Shown here: one piece after another, positions 1 to 9,236 of the stretch
Position numbering within the stretch: position 1 is the stretch's first letter
Layout: every line of letters starts with the position of its first letter
From: an uncultured Lachnospiraceae bacterium
Lineage (GTDB): Bacteria; Bacillota; Clostridia; Lachnospirales; Lachnospiraceae
Direction of reading: 5' to 3'
DNA: 57,446 bases
Assembly (NCBI GenBank): GCA_947574135.1
Contig: CANPIM010000001.1
Span: 1-57,446, forward strand
Position numbers and translations under genes: made by a program
The notes under the pieces: generated by a model
Database searches by the model: none
Seen by the model: the letters and a program-made list of their open reading frames with translations, nothing else
What the model was told of the DNA's origin: nothing

Positions 1-1243
1 AGGTCAGACCTCCCTGAAAATATACGGCATAGGGAGGCTTGATGGGCCCGTCCGCCGACAATTCGATGGAAGATCCCTGGACAAAGGCCCCGGCCGCCAT
101 AATCACGTCGCTGTCATACCCCGGCATGGCCCAGGGCTCCGGGGTCACATAGCTGTCCACAGGAGCTGCCGCCTGGATTCCCTGGCAGAAGGCGATCACT
201 CCCTCCTGCTTTCCGAAGGTCACGGCCTGAATAATGTCGTGGCGGCTCTCCTGCCCGTTTGGAATCACAAAAAAGCCCAGCCGCTCATAAATATTGGCCG
301 CAAAGATGGCTCCCTTTAAGGCTCCCCCCACCACGGAGGGCGCCAAAAATAATCCCTGGTAAAAGCTTGGCAATACCCCCAGGGAGGCTCCCACCTCCTT
401 GCCAAGCCCCGGGGAGGTCAGGCGGTAAGCGGCATTCTCCACATATTCCCGCTTCCCTACAAGATATCCCCCAATGGGCGCCAATCCGCCCCCGGGATTT
501 TTGATAAGGGATCCCACGCACAGATCTGCGCCTACATCTGTAGGCTCTATCCGCTCCACAAATTCCCCGTAGCAGTTGTCCACCATGCAGATCACATCCG
601 GCTTTCTCTCCTTTATAAAGGCAATAAGCTCTCCTATCCGCTCCACTGACAGGGTAGGCCGGGTCTGATAGCCCTTGGAGCGCTGAATGGTCACCATGCG
701 GGTCTTAGGCCCCAGGGCTTTTTCTATCCCCTCATAGTCAAAGCTTCCGTCCGGCCTTAAATCCACCTGCCGGTAGCTCACCTTGTATTCCCTTAGGGAG
801 CCCCTGGAGGGACGGATGCCGATAACCTCCTCCAGGGTGTCATAGGGCTTTCCCACCGGGGAAAGAAGCTCGTCCCCCGGCCGAAGATTCCCGCTTAAGG
901 CCACAGCCAAGGCATGGGTTCCACAGGCAATCTGGGGCCGCACCAGGGCGTCCTCTGCATGAAAAACAGCGGCATAAACCTCCTCCAGCTTATCCCGCCC
1001 CAGATCGTTATACCCATAGCCGCTGGTGGCCCCAAAGCAGGCGGCATCCACCCGACATTTCTGCATGGCCGAGAGCACCTTCAGCTGGTTAAATTCCACC
1101 GTATCGTCAATGGCCCCAAAGCGGGCCTTTAATTCCTTTTCTATTTCTGCGCCGAATTCATAGACCCTGGGACTGATTCCCATCTGGGCGTACAGCCCCT
1201 TAAGCGAACCGGCGTTTTCCCTATTCTCTTTGTTATTTTCCAT
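1..1243 (-). CDS. Methionine gamma-lyase/aluminium-resistance family PLP protein (3' end outside window)
   Basis: This is a PLP-dependent fold-type I protein of the family annotated as aluminium resistance protein or methionine gamma-lyase family, normally just over 400 residues. About 414 codons are present and the stop lies beyond the window edge. The predicted PLP-lysine motif SLIKNPGGG is visible, preceded by the aspartate region MVDNCYGEF, and the substrate-side stretch GATSGYGYNDLGR is near residue 75. The ATG at 1243 was chosen because the ATG at 1253 is followed directly by a stop and a TAGGAGA ribosome site overlaps the miaA stop codon. That overlap suggests translational coupling to miaA. 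The exact substrate is unknown; a role in cysteine or methionine chemistry is only a family-level guess. Confidence 0.85.
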   Translation of the reverse strand, partial: MENNKENRENAGSLKGLYAQMGISPRVYEFGAEIEKELKARFGAIDDTVEFNQLKVLSAMQKCRVDAACFGATSGYGYNDLGRDKLEEVYAAVFHAEDALVRPQIACGTHALAVALSGNLRPGDELLSPVGKPYDTLEEVIGIRPSRGSLREYKVSYRQVDLRPDGSFDYEGIEKALGPKTRMVTIQRSKGYQTRPTLSVERIGELIAFIKERKPDVICMVDNCYGEFVERIEPTDVGADLCVGSLIKNPGGGLAPIGGYLVGKREYVENAAYRLTSPGLGKEVGASLGVLPSFYQGLFLAPSVVGGALKGAIFAANIYERLGFFVIPNGQESRHDIIQAVTFGKQEGVIAFCQGIQAAAPVDSYVTPEPWAMPGYDSDVIMAAGAFVQGSSIELSADGPIKPPYAVYFQGGLT

Positions 1244-1257
1244 AATTTTACATTCTC

Positions 1258-2307
1258 CTATTTCAAGCTGACTCTCCTGCTCCCGGCCAGATGCCTCTCT
1301 CCGACGAAATTACCCTCGCTATCAACAACGGTCTCTCCTGCTCCCGACCAGATGCCTCTCTCCTTAAGCATGCCCAGCATGGCTTCCAGGATCCGGTCCT
1401 CCTGTTGGTCATAATCCCCCTTGTCCACCCAGATCACATCCCGCTCCCGCTTAAACCAGGTGATTTGCCGTTTGGCAAAATGGCGGGTATCCCGCTTCAG
1501 GGTATACACAGCCTCCTCCAGGGTGCAGACCCCCTCCAAATAGTCCAGAATCTCCTTATAGCCCAATCCCTGCATGGATACCATGCTTCTTATAAAGCCC
1601 CGGGCCTTAAGGGCCTCCACCTCTGCCACCAGCCCTTGGGAAAGCATTTCCTCCACCCGCTGATCAATGCGCCGGTAAAGCACCTCTCGATCCTCCGTCA
1701 GCACAAAATAGGCAAAATTGTAGGGGGATTCCTTCTGTCTCTGGACCTGGTTATGCCCAGAAATAGGCTCTCCGGTAAGCTCATAGAACTCCAGCGCCCG
1801 GATGACCCGCTTCACGTTGTTGGGGTGAATCTGCCTGGCCGAAGAGGGATCCACCTCTGTGAGGCGCCTGTGCAGCACCTCTGCCCCCTGCTCCCGGGCC
1901 TCCTGCTCCAGCCGCCCCCGAAGGGCCCCATTTCCCTGATTTTCCGTAAAATCAATGTCGTACAGCACCGCCTGGATATAAAAGCCCGTGCCTCCCACCA
2001 GAAGGGGGATCTTTCCCTGACTGTAAATTTTTTCCAGCGCCTCCCGGACCATCTGCTGAAACCGCACCACATGAAACTCCTCAGAGGGCTCCAGCACATC
2101 CACCAGATGGTGGGGGATTCCGCCCATCTCCTCCGGGCGAATCTTGGCTGATCCGATATCCATATGCTTATATACCTGCATGGAATCCGCAGAGATAATC
2201 TCTCCGCCCAGAGCCTTTGCAAGGCTTACGGAAAGCTTCGTCTTTCCCACCGCCGTGGGCCCGGCCAGAATCACTAAGGGCCGTTTTTCTGTTTTTTCTC
2301 CCTGCAT
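1258..2307 (-). CDS. miaA: tRNA dimethylallyltransferase MiaA
   Basis: MiaA transfers a dimethylallyl group to N6 of A37 in tRNAs that read codons starting with U. The P-loop GPTAVGKT lies near residue 16, followed by the DSMQVYKHMDIGSAK substrate motif, LVGGTGFYIQ near residue 105 and TRHFAKRQITWFKR near residue 280, all typical of the family. At 349 residues it is longer than the usual 310-320. The extra C-terminal tail comes from an out-of-register duplication of a 30-bp segment (1273-1302 and 1334-1363). It lies 18 bases downstream of mutL in the mutS-mutL-miaA operon, and its stop overlaps the next gene's ribosome site. Confidence 0.96.
   Translation of the reverse strand: MQGEKTEKRPLVILAGPTAVGKTKLSVSLAKALGGEIISADSMQVYKHMDIGSAKIRPEEMGGIPHHLVDVLEPSEEFHVVRFQQMVREALEKIYSQGKIPLLVGGTGFYIQAVLYDIDFTENQGNGALRGRLEQEAREQGAEVLHRRLTEVDPSSARQIHPNNVKRVIRALEFYELTGEPISGHNQVQRQKESPYNFAYFVLTEDREVLYRRIDQRVEEMLSQGLVAEVEALKARGFIRSMVSMQGLGYKEILDYLEGVCTLEEAVYTLKRDTRHFAKRQITWFKRERDVIWVDKGDYDQQEDRILEAMLGMLKERGIWSGAGETVVDSEGNFVGERHLAGSRRVSLK
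1273..1363. repeat. 30-bp direct repeat at the miaA 3' end
   Basis: Two copies at 1273-1302 and 1334-1363 match at 29 of 30 bases with an offset of 61 bp. Because 61 is not a multiple of three, the copies are read in different frames of miaA: one gives the ERGIWSGAG region and the other gives GERHLAGSRR. This looks like a recent tandem duplication that pushed the original stop out of frame and extended the protein. Confidence 0.9.
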
Positions 2308-2325
2308 ACGCTCCTCCTGCCTCTC

Positions 2326-4254
2326 TTACACAATACGCTTAAACTTCCGCTCGATCTCCTGCCTGGTCATGGAAACGATGGTGGGCCGTCCATGGGGACA
2401 GGTGTAGGGATTCTCCAGGGTGAAAAGGGTTTCTATGAGAGCCACCGCCTCCGCATGGCTCAGGCGTTGGTTTCCCTTTACCGCTCCTTTGCAGGACATG
2501 GAGGCAATTTTTTCCAGAATCAGCCGGGAGCCGGCCGGCACCGTACCCATGGTCTCGGCCAGGGAATCCAGCATTTCCAAAAAAAGCTCCCGCTCCGCCA
2601 GGCCGTACAGATCCGACGGTACCTGGCGAATGGCATACTCCTTCCCCCCAAAGGGCTCCACCAGAAAGCCCAGGCTGGCAAAATCCTCCTCATAGGCCTT
2701 TAAGATCTCCGCCTCCGCCAAATTCAGAGTCAAAATCAGGGGCGGACTCACCATCTGGGTCAGAATCTCTTTCTTTTCCAGCTGTCCCATCATGCGCTCA
2801 AACAGCACCTTCTCATGGGCTGCGTGCTGGTCTATCATATAAAATTTATCCCCCATCTGGGCCAGCCAGTAGGTGTCAAACAGCTGCCCCATCACCCGGA
2901 TGTCCTCCTTACGCTTGGGGTCCAGAAGCTTCTGGTCAAAGAGCTCCAGCTGCTCCGGCTGTCCGTAGGGATTGCTTTCCCGAATCTCGGGGGAGGGCTC
3001 TTTGGGGGAGGCCTTGCCCTTTCCGGAGCTCTTCTCCTGTTCTTTTAGCTCTTCCTTTCTCTCCTTGGGCTTTTCGTGGGCTTTCTTTACCCGCTTGCGC
3101 ATTTCCTCCAGGAAATACTCCAGGTTTCTCTCCCGGGGCTCATAGGACTTTGCTGCCTTTTTCCAGTCATCCTCTCCCGGGATGCATGCTGCACAGACCT
3201 GGGAGGGCTCCTTCCCTTCGTCCTTTTTCTCCGGCTCCCGCCCCAGGCTTATCTGAGGTATAAGCTCCTGACCCAAAAGGGCGTTTCGCAGGGTCTCCTG
3301 GACAAAGCGGTACACCTGCTCCTGATGGGAAAAGCGTAGCTCCATTTTTGTGGGGTGTACGTTTACATCCAGCTCTTGCCCATCCAGGGTCAGATGCAAT
3401 ACCACAAAGGGATATTTGTGCTGCATCAGAAGGGTCTGATAGGCATCCTCAATGCCCCGGCTTAAGATTTGGCTCTTGACGTACCTTCCGTTTACAAAAT
3501 AAGTCTCAAAATTCCGGTTTCCCCGGCCGATCAGAGGCTTTCCCATATAGCCGGTCACCTCCATGGGCCCCTGCTTCTGTCCTATCTCTATGACATTGGC
3601 GGCAATTTCTCTTCCATAGATCTGGTAGATCACATCCTTGAGCTGATGGCTGCCTGCCGTGTGAAGCTTGGTCTGTCCGTTGTTGATAAACCGAAAGGAG
3701 ATATCCGGCCGGCCAAGGGCCATGCGCTCCATAAGATCCCCGATATAGCCGCCCTCTGTCATGGGAGACTTTAAAAACTTCCGCCGGGCAGGGGTATTGT
3801 AAAAAAGACTGCGAATAAGGAAGGTGGTCCCCTCCGGGGCTGCCGCTTCTTCCAGCTCCTTTTCCACCCCTCCTTCGATACAATACCGGACGCCGGTGGC
3901 TGCCTGCCGGGTCTTGGTGATGAGCTCCACCATGGAGACCGCCGCAATGCTGGAAAGCGCCTCCCCCCGAAAGCCCAGGGTGGAAACGCCTGTCAAATCC
4001 TCCGCACTTCGGATTTTGCTGGTAGAATGGCGCAGAAAGGCCAGAGGAACCTGATCCTTCTCCATGCCGCTGCCATTGTCCGTCACCCGCAAAAAGGTGG
4101 TTCCCCCTTCCTTGATCTCTACCGTTATGGCCGTGGCTCCTGCGTCCACAGCATTTTCCACCAGCTCCTTTACCACGGAGGAGGGGCGCTCCACCACCTC
4201 TCCTGCCGCGATTTTATCTATGGTCTGCTGGTCCAACACCTGTATGTTTCCCAT
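2326..4254 (-). CDS. mutL: DNA mismatch repair endonuclease MutL
   Basis: MutL is the mismatch-repair matchmaker and, in this lineage, a metal-dependent nicking endonuclease. The N-terminal GHKL ATPase shows IDKIAAGEVVERP, DAGAT, DNGSGM and TLGFRGEALSSI. A Lys/Glu-rich linker covers roughly residues 345-440. The C-terminal domain carries the endonuclease motif DQHAAHEKVLFE plus SCKGAVK and CPHGRP, the conserved metal-site elements of endonuclease MutL, so it is not the E. coli type. The ATG at 4254 is preferred because GGTGA sits just upstream; an earlier ATG at 4266 overlaps the mutS stop and lacks a ribosome site. About 642 residues, the second gene of the operon. Confidence 0.96.
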   Translation of the reverse strand: MGNIQVLDQQTIDKIAAGEVVERPSSVVKELVENAVDAGATAITVEIKEGGTTFLRVTDNGSGMEKDQVPLAFLRHSTSKIRSAEDLTGVSTLGFRGEALSSIAAVSMVELITKTRQAATGVRYCIEGGVEKELEEAAAPEGTTFLIRSLFYNTPARRKFLKSPMTEGGYIGDLMERMALGRPDISFRFINNGQTKLHTAGSHQLKDVIYQIYGREIAANVIEIGQKQGPMEVTGYMGKPLIGRGNRNFETYFVNGRYVKSQILSRGIEDAYQTLLMQHKYPFVVLHLTLDGQELDVNVHPTKMELRFSHQEQVYRFVQETLRNALLGQELIPQISLGREPEKKDEGKEPSQVCAACIPGEDDWKKAAKSYEPRERNLEYFLEEMRKRVKKAHEKPKERKEELKEQEKSSGKGKASPKEPSPEIRESNPYGQPEQLELFDQKLLDPKRKEDIRVMGQLFDTYWLAQMGDKFYMIDQHAAHEKVLFERMMGQLEKKEILTQMVSPPLILTLNLAEAEILKAYEEDFASLGFLVEPFGGKEYAIRQVPSDLYGLAERELFLEMLDSLAETMGTVPAGSRLILEKIASMSCKGAVKGNQRLSHAEAVALIETLFTLENPYTCPHGRPTIVSMTRQEIERKFKRIV

Positions 4255-4259
4255 TGGCC

Positions 4260-6866
4260 TCACCATCTGTTCTGAATCTTTTTCTGTATGCGGTACAGGG
4301 TATTCAACGCCTCAATAGGCGTAATATTGGACAAATCCAAGTCCCGAAGCTCCACAATAATATCGTCGTCCCGCACTGCATCCATAAGGGAAATCTGCTC
4401 CATCTCCGGCTCCTGGGGCGCGATGGGTCGCCGCACCGCCAGATCCGCCGCAACCAGCTGGGCCAAAAGCTCCTTGGCCCGCTGTATCACCGGATCCGGC
4501 ACACCCGCCAGCTTGGCCACCTGGATGCCGTAGCTCTTGTCCGCCCCTCCCTTGATGATCTTCCGCAGGAATACAATGTCATCCCCCTTTTCCTTCACCG
4601 CAATGCAGTAATTGTTCACCCCGCTTAAGGAGCCCTCCAGCTCCGTAAGCTCGTGGTAATGGGTGGCAAAAAGGGTTTTTGCCCCCAAAATCCTGGGATT
4701 GCTAATATATTCCATCACGGCCCAGGCAATGGACAGCCCGTCAAAGGTGCTGGTGCCCCGCCCAATCTCATCCAGGATCAGCAGACTGCGGCTGGTGGCA
4801 TTGCGGAGAATATTGGCCACCTCCGTCATCTCCACCATAAAGGTGCTCTGCCCGGAGGCCAGATCGTCGGAGGCCCCCACCCGGGTAAAGATCCGGTCCA
4901 CAATGCCGATTTTGGCGCTGTCCGCCGGCACAAAGCTGCCAATCTGCGCCATGAGGACAATGAGAGCCGCCTGGCGCATATAGGTGGATTTTCCCGCCAT
5001 ATTGGGGCCTGTAATGACAGAGATACGCCTGGATCCGTTGTCCAAATAGGTGTCATTGGCAATAAACATGTCATTGGAGATCATCTTCTCCACCACAGGA
5101 TGACGACCGTTTTTAATGTCAATGATGCCCTTGTCATTCATCACCGGCCGCACATAGCCGTTTCGCTGAGCCACCAGAGACAGGGAGGCGAATACGTCCA
5201 GCCAGGCCACAGCCTTGGCCGTTTTCTGAATTCGCAGCACCTGGGCCGCCAGCTTATCCCGAAGCTGACAAAAGAGCTCATATTCCAGGGTATTGAGCCG
5301 ATCCTCCGCCCCTAAAATGGTATCCTCCAGCTCTTTTAGCTGCGGGGTAATGTACCGCTCTGCATTTACCAAGGTCTGCTTGCGCATATAATCCTCGGGC
5401 ACCAGATTTTTATAGGAATTGGTCACCTCCAGATAATAGCCGAACACCTTGTTGAACTTTACCCGGAGATTTTTAATGCCTGTGCGCTCCCGCTCCTTAA
5501 CCTCCAGCTGAGCCAGCCAGTTCTTTCCCTCGGTCTTGGCATGGCGGTATTTATCCACATCCTTGTGATAGCCGTCCCGGATAATCTCCCCGTCCCGCAG
5601 GGAAATGGGCGGCTCCTCGCAGATGGCCTCCGCAATCCACTGATGCAGATCCTCCAGGGGATCCAGCTCCTCACTCAGCTTTCGAAGCTCCGGGCTTTCA
5701 AAGCCCTTTAGCAGGGTTTTTATGGGAGGCAGCATGGCAAGGGAGGTTTTAAAGGCCAGCAAATCCCGGGGATTGGCGGTCTGATAGCTTACCCGACTGA
5801 TGAGACGCTCCAAATCGTAGATGGAATTTAAGTATTCCCGAAGCTCCTCCCGGGTAATCATCTGGGCGTTAAGCTCCTCGATGGCCCCATGGCGCTTCTC
5901 AATCTCCTCCCGGTCAATGAGAGGCTGTTCCACCATTCCCCGCAGGGCCCGGGCCCCCATGGCCGTCCGGGTCTTGTCCAGCACCCACAAAAGGGAGCCC
6001 TTTTTCTGCTTTTCCCGAAGGGTCTCCGTAAGCTCCAGGTTCCGCCTTGTGGAGCCGTCCAGCAGCATATATTTTCCGTAAAAATAGGGCGTAATATGGG
6101 TCAGATGAGACAGATCGTTTTTCTGGGTCTCCTGGAGATATTTTAAGAGAGCCCCGGCTCCGATCATCCCCAGGCTCATATCCCCAATGCCAAGACCTGC
6201 CAAATCTCCCACCTGAAAATGGTCCTTCAGGGTTTTCCTGCACAGCTCGTCATCAAAATACCAGTCCTCCAGATCATAGACTGCAATGCCCAGCCTTCCC
6301 CTGAGATCCTCCAGATCCACGCCGCTTACGTAAAAGGCATGGTTGCAGATGATCTCCGAGGGGGAAAACCGCTGAATCTCATCCAGCAGCCGCCGGCTCT
6401 TGTCCAGCTCCGTGACAAAGTAATCCCCGGTGGTCACGTCCGCCACAGACAGCCCATAGCGATCCGACAGGCAGACAATACACATAATATAATTGTTTCG
6501 GGACTCGTCCAGGGTCTGGAGATTTAAGTTGGTCCCCGGGGTTACCACCCGGATCACCTCCCGCTTTACCAGCCCCTTGGCCGTTCTGGGATCCTCCATC
6601 TGCTCACAGATGGCCACCTTGTAGCCCTTGGCCACCAATTTGCTCAGATATCCCTCCACCGCATGATAGGGAACGCCGCACATAGGCGCCCGCTCCGCAA
6701 GACCACAGTCCTTTCCGGTCAGGGTCAGCTCCAGCTCCTTGGACACAAGCTTAGCGTCCTCAAAAAACATCTCATAAAAATCCCCCAGCCGGTAAAAAAG
6801 GATACAATCCTTGTACTCCTCCTTGGTCTTTACGTATTGCTGCATCATGGGCGTCATCTGAGCCAT
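4260..6866 (-). CDS. mutS: DNA mismatch repair protein MutS
   Basis: MutS recognises mismatches and small loops and recruits MutL. The 868 residues match the full family length. The mismatch-reading Phe-x-Glu motif is in GDFYEMF near residue 30. Walker A is GPNMAGKST, Walker B is LLILDEIGRGTSTFDG, and FATHYHELTELE is the usual helical element after it. The start has a GAGGAAG ribosome site, and a consensus promoter lies 51-80 bases upstream. The stop codon overlaps the region where mutL begins, as expected for coupled translation. Confidence 0.97.
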   Translation of the reverse strand: MAQMTPMMQQYVKTKEEYKDCILFYRLGDFYEMFFEDAKLVSKELELTLTGKDCGLAERAPMCGVPYHAVEGYLSKLVAKGYKVAICEQMEDPRTAKGLVKREVIRVVTPGTNLNLQTLDESRNNYIMCIVCLSDRYGLSVADVTTGDYFVTELDKSRRLLDEIQRFSPSEIICNHAFYVSGVDLEDLRGRLGIAVYDLEDWYFDDELCRKTLKDHFQVGDLAGLGIGDMSLGMIGAGALLKYLQETQKNDLSHLTHITPYFYGKYMLLDGSTRRNLELTETLREKQKKGSLLWVLDKTRTAMGARALRGMVEQPLIDREEIEKRHGAIEELNAQMITREELREYLNSIYDLERLISRVSYQTANPRDLLAFKTSLAMLPPIKTLLKGFESPELRKLSEELDPLEDLHQWIAEAICEEPPISLRDGEIIRDGYHKDVDKYRHAKTEGKNWLAQLEVKERERTGIKNLRVKFNKVFGYYLEVTNSYKNLVPEDYMRKQTLVNAERYITPQLKELEDTILGAEDRLNTLEYELFCQLRDKLAAQVLRIQKTAKAVAWLDVFASLSLVAQRNGYVRPVMNDKGIIDIKNGRHPVVEKMISNDMFIANDTYLDNGSRRISVITGPNMAGKSTYMRQAALIVLMAQIGSFVPADSAKIGIVDRIFTRVGASDDLASGQSTFMVEMTEVANILRNATSRSLLILDEIGRGTSTFDGLSIAWAVMEYISNPRILGAKTLFATHYHELTELEGSLSGVNNYCIAVKEKGDDIVFLRKIIKGGADKSYGIQVAKLAGVPDPVIQRAKELLAQLVAADLAVRRPIAPQEPEMEQISLMDAVRDDDIIVELRDLDLSNITPIEALNTLYRIQKKIQNRW

Positions 6867-6916
6867 GGTTTCTTCCTCACTTATCCTTTGTTTCTGCCCG
6901 CAGGCAGGTATTTCTT

Positions 6917-6946
6917 ATTATACTTCCAAGTTCTGTCCGACGTCAA
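6917..6946 (-). promoter_or_regulatory. Sigma-A promoter of mutS operon
   Basis: On the minus strand TTGACG (6941-6946) is separated by 18 bases from a perfect TATAAT (6917-6922). It lies about 50 bases upstream of the mutS ATG and is the only strong promoter-like sequence seen before mutS. Confidence 0.75.
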
Positions 6947-7052
6947 TGCCTGGCAACGGGCATTTTTTATGTAAAGCATGAAATTTTATGCACTTTGTAC
7001 ACTTTTTCCCCTTTCAGCCGGAAATTTTATCCAGCTCCCAAAATTTTACTTC

Positions 7053-7080
7053 TTGATTTTTTTCCAATGTGTGCTATGAT
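7053..7080 (+). promoter_or_regulatory. Plus-strand promoter with no protein gene downstream
   Basis: TTGATT (7053-7058), a 16-base spacer and TATGAT (7075-7080) form a plausible sigma-A promoter on the plus strand. No plus-strand open frame of note follows; transcription would run into the strong hairpin at 7147-7193. It is therefore the basis for the small RNA proposed at 7087-7205. Confidence 0.5.
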
Positions 7081-7086
7081 ATAAGT

Positions 7087-7205
7087 GTTTCAAGCGTTTA
7101 CATAATAAATATGATTACTATCTATCATTCGATTCTACCCATATTAGGAAAGGGCGGTTGCTTTCTATTCCCGAGAAAGTGACCGCCCTTTCCGTTTATC
7201 AATTT
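7087..7205 (+). ncRNA. Candidate small RNA, possibly orphan type I antitoxin-like
   Basis: A promoter at 7053-7080 is followed by about 60 bases without a coding frame and then a near-perfect 19-bp hairpin (7147-7165 with 7175-7193, two mismatches) and a T-rich tail. This would give an RNA of about 110-130 nt. The terminator, with a loop around TTCTATTCCCGA and GGGCGGT/ACCGCCC arms, reminds me of terminators shared by toxin and antitoxin RNAs of TxpA/RatA-like type I systems in Firmicutes. No toxin frame is visible on the opposite strand, where the 3' end of the ABC permease gene lies. The antitoxin resemblance is from memory and unverified. Confidence 0.4.
7147..7193. terminator. Strong hairpin terminator, possibly bidirectional
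   Basis: The arms 7147-7165 and 7175-7193 pair at 17 of 19 positions around a 9-base loop. On the plus strand it is followed by a T-rich stretch ending in TTTCTTTTT. On the minus strand it lies 45 bases past the stop of the ABC permease, so it could end that transcript too. Confidence 0.75.
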
Positions 7206-7238
7206 CTTTTTCCTGCGCTTTGAGGCCTCTCTTTACCT

Positions 7239-9236
7239 CTACCTGTCTGCCGGCCTGCGCACAATCTGGTAGTACGCCCGGGCTGTCAGCCCATAGACCC
7301 CTACATACAAGCCTGCAAATACCAGAAAGGTGATGAGCGTACATCTCACATGCAAGCCCACATCCGGCAGATTGAACAGAAGAAGAAGCTTGGAGATCAG
7401 GGGAAACGCCGCTGCCACATGAAGCCCTGCCACGAGAAGAGGCAGGAAAAACACCATAAGCACCTGGGAATGAATGGATCTGCGCACCTCCTCCCAGCTC
7501 ATGCCAACCCTCTGCATGACCACAAAGCGCTCCTGATCCTCATACCCTTCTGTGATCTGCTTGTAATAGATAATGAGAACCATGGCCACTCCAAACAAAA
7601 CGCCCAGGAAAATGCCGATAAAGAAAAACCCGCCGTAGACCCCCAGAAAACCGGGCCGTTCCGCTGACAGGTTTTCCATTTTCCCCGGAAAGCCCTTTTG
7701 TCGAAGCTCTTCGGACAACGCCTCCCAGAGAACCGCCTGCTCCTTCTCGCCGGCCTCCAGATCAAACCCATAAAAGGTGCGGATTTCGCTGGCAGCCTCC
7801 TGATAAACGGCCTTTTGTCCCTGATACAGCCTTTCCAGCTCCTGAAAATCCGGCAGCACAAGAAATTGGGTGCTGGCAAGCTCGGAGGCCGTCTGATTAT
7901 TTTTGAAAAAATCCTCCAAATGTCCGGCCACCCGGTATTCTCTGTCAAGGATTCGCAGAACCGGCGCATCAAAGGTCTCCCGGTTGGAGTATACCAGGAT
8001 CTCCTGCTCTTCCAGCACCCTCTCCTCTCCCATCAGCCGATTGTAATCCTCCAGAGTAACGCAAAACAGCTCCTGGATATTGACACTTGTAAGGATGTCC
8101 TCCGCCTGCTCCACCCGGAAGGTATCTCCCTCCTGCAGGGCTACAAAGACCAGACTTTTATACTGCATTTCTTCCCGGGGAATGCACCCTCTCTCTGTGC
8201 AAAAGTGCCGGATTTCCTCTATCCATGCCTCCCCCTGCTCCCCATGGGTTTCACGAAAGGTAAACATAAAATCCTGGGGATACCGGCTTTTCAGCATCCC
8301 TTCCAGCCCAAGCATCAGGGTGCTGGTGGAGGATATCATAATCAAAACCACCGTGGACAGCATACAGATATTGGCCAGCCCCACACCGTTTCGCTTCATC
8401 CGGTACAGCATGCCGGATATACCGGTAAAGTGCCGGGGATGATAATAAAATTTCCGGTTCCGCCGAAGCATTTTCAGCAGCAAGACGCTTCCCGCCGTAA
8501 ACAGCAGATAAGTCCCTGCAAGGACTAATAGAACTGCGGGAAAAAACAGGGCCAGAGAGGCCACGGGATTCTCCATGGTGAGTGCCAGATAATAGCCCCC
8601 GGCCAGGCAGAGCAGTCCCAAAAGGGCCATGAGCCATTTACTCCGGGGCTCCCGCTCCCCCGCATGCCGGGCCTGTAAAAGCTCTAAGCCGCCGGATCTC
8701 CCAAGTTCCCAAAGTCCGGAAAGATAAATGAGAAAAAAGATACCGCAAAACAGCGCCGCCGTGTTTTTCACCACCTCCCCGGACAGGAAAAATCCCAGGG
8801 TAATGCCGCCTCCCAGCATGCGCACAATGCAAAGATACAGAAGTTTATCCAGGAGCACGCCCAGAATCAGGCCTGCCATAAGGCTAATGCTGCCCACATA
8901 AAGGGTCTCAAAGCCCAACACCCGGAATAGATGCCGTTTCTCCATTCCCAACACATAGAAGAGCCCAAGCTCCTCCTTTCTGCGCTTCATGAGAAAGCTG
9001 TTGGTATAAAAGAGGAATACCAGGGAAAAGAGGCCGATAATCACACTCCCCAGGCGCAAAAGATAGATCAATGTCTGGGCTCCCTGCATTTTTTCCAGCC
9101 CCGGATTTTGGGAGAGGGAGCACACCATATAATACATGGCAACCGTAAAGATGCAGGTCAGCACATAGGGAAGATAAAGCTTCCCGTTTTTCCGGATATT
9201 CCCCGCCGCAAGCCTGCGATAAAGTCCCCTAGTCAT
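7239..9236 (-). CDS. ABC transporter permease, BceB/FtsX type
   Basis: This is the membrane component of a bacitracin/antimicrobial-peptide ABC transporter of the BceAB family. About 665 residues, multiple hydrophobic segments and a large extracytoplasmic region between roughly residues 310 and 530, with FtsX-like four-helix blocks at both ends, fit the usual ten-helix BceB layout. The N-terminus shows NIRKNGKLYLPYVLTCIF, typical of these permeases. The ATG at 9236 was chosen because GGGAGG lies 8 bases upstream; a GTG at 9245 is an alternative. It overlaps the ATPase stop, so the two subunits are co-translated. BceB proteins usually also serve as the sensor for the linked kinase. Confidence 0.9.
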   Translation of the reverse strand: MTRGLYRRLAAGNIRKNGKLYLPYVLTCIFTVAMYYMVCSLSQNPGLEKMQGAQTLIYLLRLGSVIIGLFSLVFLFYTNSFLMKRRKEELGLFYVLGMEKRHLFRVLGFETLYVGSISLMAGLILGVLLDKLLYLCIVRMLGGGITLGFFLSGEVVKNTAALFCGIFFLIYLSGLWELGRSGGLELLQARHAGEREPRSKWLMALLGLLCLAGGYYLALTMENPVASLALFFPAVLLVLAGTYLLFTAGSVLLLKMLRRNRKFYYHPRHFTGISGMLYRMKRNGVGLANICMLSTVVLIMISSTSTLMLGLEGMLKSRYPQDFMFTFRETHGEQGEAWIEEIRHFCTERGCIPREEMQYKSLVFVALQEGDTFRVEQAEDILTSVNIQELFCVTLEDYNRLMGEERVLEEQEILVYSNRETFDAPVLRILDREYRVAGHLEDFFKNNQTASELASTQFLVLPDFQELERLYQGQKAVYQEAASEIRTFYGFDLEAGEKEQAVLWEALSEELRQKGFPGKMENLSAERPGFLGVYGGFFFIGIFLGVLFGVAMVLIIYYKQITEGYEDQERFVVMQRVGMSWEEVRRSIHSQVLMVFFLPLLVAGLHVAAAFPLISKLLLLFNLPDVGLHVRCTLITFLVFAGLYVGVYGLTARAYYQIVRRPADR

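Noticed and set aside
1291-2151. A 286-codon plus-strand open frame opposite miaA
   Set aside because: It is a shadow of the conserved minus-strand gene; no ribosome site, no family motif, and codon use is His/Leu/Pro-biased as expected for an antisense frame. Similar long plus-strand frames opposite mutS, operon 1 and operon 3 were left out for the same reason.
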